From: Phytophthora sp. 'mugwort'
Taxonomy: Eukaryota; Oomycota; Peronosporomycetes; Peronosporales; Peronosporaceae
Direction: 5' to 3'
DNA length: 64,000 bases
NCBI GenBank assembly: GCA_033558025.1
Contig: JAUCEF010000018.1
Coordinates: 3,286,001-3,350,000 of the forward strand
Shown: in pieces, positions 55,650-64,000 of the stretch
Layout: each line of letters begins with the position of its first letter
Position numbering within the stretch: position 1 is the first letter of the stretch
Translations under genes and position numbers: made by a program
The notes under the pieces: model-generated
Told to the model about the DNA's origin: nothing
Seen by the model: the letters and a program-made list of their open reading frames with translations, nothing else
The model's database searches: none

Positions 55650-56260
55650 ATTTTTGGAATCGTTGGAATGGCGGTTACCGGTATTGGCTCAATCCAATTG
55701 GACAAAAATGTTTTCAGCGATACTGGCTATTGGCTGAAACAACGATTACTTAAAAGTACGATGTTCCTATTGGGTGAGAGGCACCATAAAAATGCAAAGG
55801 CTACTGGTCGGAGTTAGAATCGCAATGATATGCTACCATATTTCAAAGTACAAAGCAAATCGTTGCATTCCATGGGTTGTTGTAGAATGGAAGTCTCCCG
55901 TTGGCATTGTGAACAAGCCCCTGCAGACATATCTTCATATTTCTTGCGTCGTATTTCGGTATGTATTTGCTACGCTAACGCCGTTTGCACATACTCTAGT
56001 CGAATGGTCTCACCCGCCGCCAGTCGCTCTCGCAGAAGAACTTCGTTTGAACCAGCTGTCTAGTGGCACATAGGAGGCACTCCGACACGAGCCTTTTATG
56101 TCAATAAACATTCATTCTGTACCTCCAAGCTGCGACCCCCCCCCCTCTCCGGGTCCATCACCTGTGTTTTTTTTAATTTTGCTCCATTCGCATATTACCG
56201 CGGGCCCAGCTTACAAAACTTTTTATTTAAGAAGCCAGCATCCTGTTGTAATTTTAACGT
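55650..56260. other. Gene-free stretch before the tRNA genes
   Basis: No gene is seen. A run of C (56138-56147) and a T run (56167-56174) are present. Plus frames at 55774-56073 have no motif. Confidence 0.45.
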
Positions 56261-56333
56261 GTCCGCGTGGCCTAATGGATAAGGCATCGCCCTCCGAAGG
56301 CGGGGATTGGGGGTTCGAGTCCCCTCGAGGACG
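56261..56333 (+). tRNA. tRNA-Arg(CCG)
   Basis: 73 nt. The acceptor GTCCGCG/CGAGGAC has one mismatch. The D-arm contains GGCCTAATGGATAAGGC. The anticodon stem TCGCC/GGCGG has loop CTCCGAA, giving anticodon CCG (reads CGG). The T-loop is TTCGAGT, and A- and B-boxes are intact. A TTTT terminator starts at 56337, a few bases downstream. No intron and no encoded CCA. Confidence 0.93.
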
Positions 56334-56418
56334 CTCTTTTCGTCCGATGTCAAACTCGCGTGGCACACACCTCGTCCCACTTCCAGCAGTGGTCGAAACC
56401 AGATCGCGGTTGCCTGAA

Positions 56419-56583
56419 GGGGGCCAGCTGCTCGATGAAGTTTTTCTGTCATAAGAAATTGAGGCTGATCGATGAAGTTTTCTGTCATAAGAAAATGGAG
56501 GCTGATCGATGAAGTTTTTCTGTCATAAGAAAATGGAGGCGATTCATCGATCAGCCTCCATTTTCTTATGACAGAAAAACTTC
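56419..56583. repeat. Three direct copies and one inverted copy of a ~40-bp repeat forming a hairpin
   Basis: The unit GATCGATGAAGTTTTTCTGT continuing CATAAGAAAATGGAGGC occurs directly three times (from ~56430, 56468, 56504). It then occurs inverted at 56554-56583. The third direct copy (56511-56540) and the inverted copy pair perfectly over 30 bp with a 13-base loop. Degenerate relatives of its edge (GGGCCAGCT.ATCGATGAA) recur at ~56617, 56680 and 56705. Confidence 0.9.
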
Positions 56584-56599
56584 GGTCGGGCAATTTGAT

Positions 56600-57060
56600 T
56601 GGTGAAAATGTTGTAGGGGGCCAGCTCATCGATGAAATCCCTTCAATTTCAGCTCTATCTTGTAAACCGAGTTTAGGGTGGCTAGCTCATCGACGAAATT
56701 TGCAGGGGCCAGTTTATCGAGGAATTCAGTAGTTTGGTTTGGATATGACAAACCTCATCGAGATCGCTGTCGACTCTCCCCACTCCATAGTAAACAACTT
56801 TATATGGCTGTTTCGACGTGTGTTGGGTTGAACCAATCGGTTCAAATCAGAATTGCTCATCCACGCACGATCGTCCCGGCCAGAATCACGCTCAGTAGAC
56901 AACAACAAAATGAGCTTTGGCGTTAGTTTTGTTGGAGGAATCTCCTTACAGACTACAAACACATTCCATAAAACGCGACCGAGCATTCCGTAGGGTGGGA
57001 ATTGGCTGTAAAAAGTTCAAAGCAAAAAAAAATAGTATACGTAACGAAGTTCGGAAAGCT
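56600..57060. other. Spacer between hairpin repeats and the tRNA-Met array
   Basis: Apart from the degenerate CATCGATGAA-type motifs up to 56730, no feature is seen. Confidence 0.45.
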
Positions 57061-57201
57061 CCCGAAGGCTTTCCAAGACCAGGGGTGGGTCCGTGGCGAG
57101 GTAACGGTGACGATGAAGGTGCTTCTTCGTGCACCGAGCACGTATTGTTGCGGACGCTTAGGTTTGTTTGGAGGACTTGTGGGTTGTATAACGCTTATGA
57201 T

Positions 57202-57274
57202 GCTCCTTTGGCTTAGTTGGTAGAGCGTCAGTCTCATAATCTGAAGGTCGCCAGTTCGAGCCTGGCAGGGAGCA
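57202..57274 (+). tRNA. tRNA-Met(CAT), array copy 1
   Basis: 73 nt. The acceptor GCTCCTT pairs with AGGGAGC, anticodon loop CTCATAA, T-loop TTCGAGC, elongator type. This copy has T instead of C in the D-stem (GGCTTAG), a G-T pair that should still fold. A TTTT run follows at about +18. Confidence 0.93.
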
Positions 57275-57909
57275 CTTCTTTGCCTCCTTTTGCGTTCGTT
57301 GCCTTCTACCGCGCTTTCACGACTCGCTGGCCTCTCAGACGCGGTGCTAGAACATGCGGACGCGCTGTTACGATGTGTCATGCTTTCCGCATGAATAACA
57401 CCACCTACATAGCGCTCTTTTCAGTCAGGCTCGGGTTCAAGTCTGGCGGCCGACTTTAAGCCGCTCGGTTCGACGCAATACACGTCGAAACGGTCATCTG
57501 CGTGATAGCAACGTCACAACGGGATCACATGAAGCCAACCTGGATATGGAACAACAGCAATGCACGCAACGAGTACGCGGCGTCGAAGCAAGAGGTTCGA
57601 CACGAATGCCTCAAACGTAGCTTCGACGGGCGATCTCGCAGATTCAGTTGTTGCTGAGATGCCGTGGGGCGTGCCGGATAGTGGTAACGTGTGCAAAGTT
57701 GGTGGCTCCATGTCGGGGAGGGGTGACATCTTTTCCGGTGGGAGGTTTATAGCGAAGCCCAGAAGGCTCGGGAGGACTGTCCAAGACCAGGGGTGGGTCC
57801 GTGGCGAGGTAGCGGTGACGATGAAGGTGCCTCTTCGTGCACCGAGCACGTCTTGTTGCGGACGCCTAGGTTTGTTTGGAGGACTTGTGGGTTGTATAAC
57901 GCTTATGAT

Positions 57910-57982
57910 GCTCCTTTGGCTCAGTTGGTAGAGCGTCAGTCTCATAATCTGAAGGTCGCCAGTTCGAGCCTGGCAGGGAGCA
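57910..57982 (+). tRNA. tRNA-Met(CAT), array copy 2
   Basis: Elongator-type tRNA with D-stem GCTC/GAGC and anticodon CAT. Identical to copies 3-10. Confidence 0.95.
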
Positions 57983-58616
57983 CTTCTTTGCCTCCTTTTG
58001 CGTTCGTTGCCTTCTACCGCGCTTTCACGACTCGCTGGCCTCTCAGACGCGTGCTAGAACATGCGGACGCGCTGTCACGATGTGTCATGCTTTCCGCATG
58101 AATAACACCACCTACATAGCGCTCTTTTCAGTCAGGCTCGGGTTCAAGTCTGGCGGCCGACTTTAAGCCGCTCGGTTCGACGCAATACACGTCGAAACGG
58201 TCATCTGCGTGATAGCAACGTCACAACGGGATCACATGAAGCCAACCTGGATATGGAACAACAGCAATGCACGCAACGAGTACGCGGCGTCGAAGCAAGA
58301 GGTTCGACACGAATGCCTCAAACGTAGCTTCGACGGGCGATCTCGCAGATTCAGTTGTTGCTGAGATGCCGTGGGGCGTGCCGGATAGTGGTAACGTGTG
58401 CAAAGTTGGTGGCTCCATGTCGGGGAGGGGTGACATCTTTTCCGGTGGGAGGTTTATAGCGAAGCCCAGAAGGCTCGGGAGGACTGTCCAAGACCAGGGG
58501 TGGGTCCGTGGCGAGGTAGCGGTGACGATGAAGGTGCCTCTTCGTGCACCGAGCACGTCTTGTTGCGGACGCCTAGGTTTGTTTGGAGGACTTGTGGGTT
58601 GTATAACGCTTATGAT

Positions 58617-58689
58617 GCTCCTTTGGCTCAGTTGGTAGAGCGTCAGTCTCATAATCTGAAGGTCGCCAGTTCGAGCCTGGCAGGGAGCA
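58617..58689 (+). tRNA. tRNA-Met(CAT), array copy 3
   Basis: Same 73-nt sequence as copy 2, one 707-bp period later. Confidence 0.95.
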
Positions 58690-59323
58690 CTTCTTTGCCT
58701 CCTTTTGCGTTCGTTGCCTTCTACCGCGCTTTCACGACTCGCTGGCCTCTCAGACGCGTGCTAGAACATGCGGACGCGCTGTCACGATGTGTCATGCTTT
58801 CCGCATGAATAACACCACCTACATAGCGCTCTTTTCAGTCAGGCTCGGGTTCAAGTCTGGCGGCCGACTTTAAGCCGCTCGGTTCGACGCAATACACGTC
58901 GAAACGGTCATCTGCGTGATAGCAACGTCACAACGGGATCACATGAAGCCAACCTGGATATGGAACAACAGCAATGCACGCAACGAGTACGCGGCGTCGA
59001 AGCAAGAGGTTCGACACGAATGCCTCAAACGTAGCTTCGACGGGCGATCTCGCAGATTCAGTTGTTGCTGAGATGCCGTGGGGCGTGCCGGATAGTGGTA
59101 ACGTGTGCAAAGTTGGTGGCTCCATGTCGGGGAGGGGTGACATCTTTTCCGGTGGGAGGTTTATAGCGAAGCCCAGAAGGCTCGGGAGGACTGTCCAAGA
59201 CCAGGGGTGGGTCCGTGGCGAGGTAGCGGTGACGATGAAGGTGCCTCTTCGTGCACCGAGCACGTCTTGTTGCGGACGCCTAGGTTTGTTTGGAGGACTT
59301 GTGGGTTGTATAACGCTTATGAT

Positions 59324-59396
59324 GCTCCTTTGGCTCAGTTGGTAGAGCGTCAGTCTCATAATCTGAAGGTCGCCAGTTCGAGCCTGGCAGGGAGCA
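59324..59396 (+). tRNA. tRNA-Met(CAT), array copy 4
   Basis: Same 73-nt sequence as copy 2. Confidence 0.95.
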
Positions 59397-60030
59397 CTTC
59401 TTTGCCTCCTTTTGCGTTCGTTGCCTTCTACCGCGCTTTCACGACTCGCTGGCCTCTCAGACGCGTGCTAGAACATGCGGACGCGCTGTCACGATGTGTC
59501 ATGCTTTCCGCATGAATAACACCACCTACATAGCGCTCTTTTCAGTCAGGCTCGGGTTCAAGTCTGGCGGCCGACTTTAAGCCGCTCGGTTCGACGCAAT
59601 ACACGTCGAAACGGTCATCTGCGTGATAGCAACGTCACAACGGGATCACATGAAGCCAACCTGGATATGGAACAACAGCAATGCACGCAACGAGTACGCG
59701 GCGTCGAAGCAAGAGGTTCGACACGAATGCCTCAAACGTAGCTTCGACGGGCGATCTCGCAGATTCAGTTGTTGCTGAGATGCCGTGGGGCGTGCCGGAT
59801 AGTGGTAACGTGTGCAAAGTTGGTGGCTCCATGTCGGGGAGGGGTGACATCTTTTCCGGTGGGAGGTTTATAGCGAAGCCCAGAAGGCTCGGGAGGACTG
59901 TCCAAGACCAGGGGTGGGTCCGTGGCGAGGTAGCGGTGACGATGAAGGTGCCTCTTCGTGCACCGAGCACGTCTTGTTGCGGACGCCTAGGTTTGTTTGG
60001 AGGACTTGTGGGTTGTATAACGCTTATGAT

Positions 60031-60103
60031 GCTCCTTTGGCTCAGTTGGTAGAGCGTCAGTCTCATAATCTGAAGGTCGCCAGTTCGAGCCTGGCAGGGA
60101 GCA
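60031..60103 (+). tRNA. tRNA-Met(CAT), array copy 5
   Basis: Same 73-nt sequence as copy 2. Confidence 0.95.
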
Positions 60104-60737
60104 CTTCTTTGCCTCCTTTTGCGTTCGTTGCCTTCTACCGCGCTTTCACGACTCGCTGGCCTCTCAGACGCGTGCTAGAACATGCGGACGCGCTGTCACG
60201 ATGTGTCATGCTTTCCGCATGAATAACACCACCTACATAGCGCTCTTTTCAGTCAGGCTCGGGTTCAAGTCTGGCGGCCGACTTTAAGCCGCTCGGTTCG
60301 ACGCAATACACGTCGAAACGGTCATCTGCGTGATAGCAACGTCACAACGGGATCACATGAAGCCAACCTGGATATGGAACAACAGCAATGCACGCAACGA
60401 GTACGCGGCGTCGAAGCAAGAGGTTCGACACGAATGCCTCAAACGTAGCTTCGACGGGCGATCTCGCAGATTCAGTTGTTGCTGAGATGCCGTGGGGCGT
60501 GCCGGATAGTGGTAACGTGTGCAAAGTTGGTGGCTCCATGTCGGGGAGGGGTGACATCTTTTCCGGTGGGAGGTTTATAGCGAAGCCCAGAAGGCTCGGG
60601 AGGACTGTCCAAGACCAGGGGTGGGTCCGTGGCGAGGTAGCGGTGACGATGAAGGTGCCTCTTCGTGCACCGAGCACGTCTTGTTGCGGACGCCTAGGTT
60701 TGTTTGGAGGACTTGTGGGTTGTATAACGCTTATGAT

Positions 60738-60810
60738 GCTCCTTTGGCTCAGTTGGTAGAGCGTCAGTCTCATAATCTGAAGGTCGCCAGTTCGAGCCTG
60801 GCAGGGAGCA
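60738..60810 (+). tRNA. tRNA-Met(CAT), array copy 6
   Basis: Same 73-nt sequence as copy 2. Confidence 0.95.
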
Positions 60811-61444
60811 CTTCTTTGCCTCCTTTTGCGTTCGTTGCCTTCTACCGCGCTTTCACGACTCGCTGGCCTCTCAGACGCGTGCTAGAACATGCGGACGCGC
60901 TGTCACGATGTGTCATGCTTTCCGCATGAATAACACCACCTACATAGCGCTCTTTTCAGTCAGGCTCGGGTTCAAGTCTGGCGGCCGACTTTAAGCCGCT
61001 CGGTTCGACGCAATACACGTCGAAACGGTCATCTGCGTGATAGCAACGTCACAACGGGATCACATGAAGCCAACCTGGATATGGAACAACAGCAATGCAC
61101 GCAACGAGTACGCGGCGTCGAAGCAAGAGGTTCGACACGAATGCCTCAAACGTAGCTTCGACGGGCGATCTCGCAGATTCAGTTGTTGCTGAGATGCCGT
61201 GGGGCGTGCCGGATAGTGGTAACGTGTGCAAAGTTGGTGGCTCCATGTCGGGGAGGGGTGACATCTTTTCCGGTGGGAGGTTTATAGCGAAGCCCAGAAG
61301 GCTCGGGAGGACTGTCCAAGACCAGGGGTGGGTCCGTGGCGAGGTAGCGGTGACGATGAAGGTGCCTCTTCGTGCACCGAGCACGTCTTGTTGCGGACGC
61401 CTAGGTTTGTTTGGAGGACTTGTGGGTTGTATAACGCTTATGAT

Positions 61445-61517
61445 GCTCCTTTGGCTCAGTTGGTAGAGCGTCAGTCTCATAATCTGAAGGTCGCCAGTTC
61501 GAGCCTGGCAGGGAGCA
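61445..61517 (+). tRNA. tRNA-Met(CAT), array copy 7
   Basis: Same 73-nt sequence as copy 2. The spacer after it carries the two single-base changes noted for the array. Confidence 0.95.
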
Positions 61518-62151
61518 CTTCTTTGCCTCCTTTTGCGTTCGTTGCCTTCTACCGCGCTTTCACGACTCGCTGGCCTCTCAGACGCGTGCTAGAACATGCG
61601 GACGCGCTGTCACGATGTGTCATGCTTTCCGCATGAATAACACCACCTACATAGCGCTCTTTTCAGTCAGGCTCGGGTTCAAGTCTGGCGGCCGACTTTA
61701 AGCCGCTCGGTTCGACGCAATACACGTCGAAACGGTCATCTGCGTGAGAGCAACGTCACAACGGGATCACATGAAGCCAACCTGGATATGGAACAACAGC
61801 AATGCACCCAACGAGTACGCGGCGTCGAAGCAAGAGGTTCGACACGAATGCCTCAAACGTAGCTTCGACGGGCGATCTCGCAGATTCAGTTGTTGCTGAG
61901 ATGCCGTGGGGCGTGCCGGATAGTGGTAACGTGTGCAAAGTTGGTGGCTCCATGTCGGGGAGGGGTGACATCTTTTCCGGTGGGAGGTTTATAGCGAAGC
62001 CCAGAAGGCTCGGGAGGACTGTCCAAGACCAGGGGTGGGTCCGTGGCGAGGTAGCGGTGACGATGAAGGTGCCTCTTCGTGCACCGAGCACGTCTTGTTG
62101 CGGACGCCTAGGTTTGTTTGGAGGACTTGTGGGTTGTATAACGCTTATGAT

Positions 62152-62224
62152 GCTCCTTTGGCTCAGTTGGTAGAGCGTCAGTCTCATAATCTGAAGGTCG
62201 CCAGTTCGAGCCTGGCAGGGAGCA
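62152..62224 (+). tRNA. tRNA-Met(CAT), array copy 8
   Basis: Same 73-nt sequence as copy 2. Confidence 0.95.
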
Positions 62225-62858
62225 CTTCTTTGCCTCCTTTTGCGTTCGTTGCCTTCTACCGCGCTTTCACGACTCGCTGGCCTCTCAGACGCGTGCTAGA
62301 ACATGCGGACGCGCTGTCACGATGTGTCATGCTTTCCGCATGAATAACACCACCTACATAGCGCTCTTTTCAGTCAGGCTCGGGTTCAAGTCTGGCGGCC
62401 GACTTTAAGCCGCTCGGTTCGACGCAATACACGTCGAAACGGTCATCTGCGTGATAGCAACGTCACAACGGGATCACATGAAGCCAACCTGGATATGGAA
62501 CAACAGCAATGCACGCAACGAGTACGCGGCGTCGAAGCAAGAGGTTCGACACGAATGCCTCAAACGTAGCTTCGACGGGCGATCTCGCAGATTCAGTTGT
62601 TGCTGAGATGCCGTGGGGCGTGCCGGATAGTGGTAACGTGTGCAAAGTTGGTGGCTCCATGTCGGGGAGGGGTGACATCTTTTCCGGTGGGAGGTTTATA
62701 GCGAAGCCCAGAAGGCTCGGGAGGACTGTCCAAGACCAGGGGTGGGTCCGTGGCGAGGTAGCGGTGACGATGAAGGTGCCTCTTCGTGCACCGAGCACGT
62801 CTTGTTGCGGACGCCTAGGTTTGTTTGGAGGACTTGTGGGTTGTATAACGCTTATGAT

Positions 62859-62931
62859 GCTCCTTTGGCTCAGTTGGTAGAGCGTCAGTCTCATAATCTG
62901 AAGGTCGCCAGTTCGAGCCTGGCAGGGAGCA
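62859..62931 (+). tRNA. tRNA-Met(CAT), array copy 9
   Basis: Same 73-nt sequence as copy 2. Confidence 0.95.
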
Positions 62932-63565
62932 CTTCTTTGCCTCCTTTTGCGTTCGTTGCCTTCTACCGCGCTTTCACGACTCGCTGGCCTCTCAGACGCG
63001 TGCTAGAACATGCGGACGCGCTGTCACGATGTGTCATGCTTTCCGCATGAATAACACCACCTACATAGCGCTCTTTTCAGTCAGGCTCGGGTTCAAGTCT
63101 GGCGGCCGACTTTAAGCCGCTCGGTTCGACGCAATACACGTCGAAACGGTCATCTGCGTGATAGCAACGTCACAACGGGATCACATGAAGCCAACCTGGA
63201 TATGGAACAACAGCAATGCACGCAACGAGTACGCGGCGTCGAAGCAAGAGGTTCGACACGAATGCCTCAAACGTAGCTTCGACGGGCGATCTCGCAGATT
63301 CAGTTGTTGCTGAGATGCCGTGGGGCGTGCCGGATAGTGGTAACGTGTGCAAAGTTGGTGGCTCCATGTCGGGGAGGGGTGACATCTTTTCCGGTGGGAG
63401 GTTTATAGCGAAGCCCAGAAGGCTCGGGAGGACTGTCCAAGACCAGGGGTGGGTCCGTGGCGAGGTAGCGGTGACGATGAAGGTGCCTCTTCGTGCACCG
63501 AGCACGTCTTGTTGCGGACGCCTAGGTTTGTTTGGAGGACTTGTGGGTTGTATAACGCTTATGAT

Positions 63566-63638
63566 GCTCCTTTGGCTCAGTTGGTAGAGCGTCAGTCTCA
63601 TAATCTGAAGGTCGCCAGTTCGAGCCTGGCAGGGAGCA
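63566..63638 (+). tRNA. tRNA-Met(CAT), array copy 10
   Basis: Same 73-nt sequence as copy 2. The array continues past this copy to the window edge. Confidence 0.95.
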
Positions 63639-64000
63639 CTTCTTTGCCTCCTTTTGCGTTCGTTGCCTTCTACCGCGCTTTCACGACTCGCTGGCCTCTC
63701 AGACGCGTGCTAGAACATGCGGACGCGCTGTCACGATGTGTCATGCTTTCCGCATGAATAACACCACCTACATAGCGCTCTTTTCAGTCAGGCTCGGGTT
63801 CAAGTCTGGCGGCCGACTTTAAGCCGCTCGGTTCGACGCAATACACGTCGAAACGGTCATCTGCGTGATAGCAACGTCACAACGGGATCACATGAAGCCA
63901 ACCTGGATATGGAACAACAGCAATGCACGCAACGAGTACGCGGCGTCGAAGCAAGAGGTTCGACACGAATGCCTCAAACGTAGCTTCGACGGGCGATCTC

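Larger units (their letters stand above)
57060..64000 (+). repeat. Tandem array of ~707-bp units, each with one tRNA-Met gene
   Basis: From about 57060 the same unit repeats with a period of 707 bp to the end of the window. The first period is 708 because of one extra G near 57342. The first unit is partial at its left edge and differs at several sites. Later units appear identical except for isolated changes, for example 61748 (G for T) and 61807 (C for G). Each unit also keeps a B-box-like GGGTTCAAGTC about 200 bp after the tRNA. Open frames of 123 and 143 codons on opposite strands recur only because the DNA repeats. Confidence 0.97.

Noticed and set aside
58100..58180. Second tRNA in each array unit, suggested by GGGTTCAAGTC
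   Set aside because: Only a B-box-like string is present. No acceptor stem, D-arm or anticodon arm can be paired.
57514..63601. Open frames of 123 codons (plus) and 143 codons (minus) in every tRNA-Met unit
   Set aside because: They overlap each other and the tRNA itself, lack any domain, and recur only because the DNA unit is homogenised.

Overview
The window looks like nuclear DNA of an oomycete, most likely Phytophthora or a close relative. Protein genes are compact, carry few short (60-85 bp) GT-AG introns and lie less than 250 bp apart. Two genes encode axonemal proteins (zoospore flagella). The gene-poor stretches are packed with broken transposons of families common in Phytophthora: Copia and Gypsy retroelements, Tc1, Harbinger and a tyrosine-recombinase element. 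Species was judged from style only; no search was run.

Layout. 1-13.6 kb is a transposon graveyard: a Copia relic, a probable DDE transposase scrap, an FAD monooxygenase pseudogene whose 3' half is duplicated 6 kb away beside a Gypsy relic, and a broken SET-domain gene. 13.6-15.2 kb is a Tc1-like element with ~250-bp terminal inverted repeats. 15.3-45.4 kb is the gene-rich core: CCT3 (chaperonin), CFAP46 (central-pair apparatus), PIG-M (GPI mannosyltransferase), a copper P-type ATPase, a 3'-5' exonuclease with zinc fingers, a second inverted and almost identical copper ATPase, a decayed coiled-coil gene, a long-form GAPDH, CCDC39 (axonemal ruler) and a lumazine synthase with a C-terminal membrane anchor. 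45.5-56.2 kb is again relics: two Harbinger transposases, a Serinc fragment, a tRNA-like/SINE-like element and a tyrosine recombinase (Crypton-type) pseudogene. 56.2-64 kb is a tRNA region: one tRNA-Arg(CCG), a hairpin-forming repeat cluster, then a tandem array of ~707-bp units, each with one tRNA-Met(CAT), at least ten copies and running off the window.

The core genes do not form one pathway. The clearest functional theme is the flagellum (CFAP46 and CCDC39). The clearest structural themes are the large palindrome made by the two copper ATPase genes around the exonuclease gene, and the homogenised tRNA-Met array.
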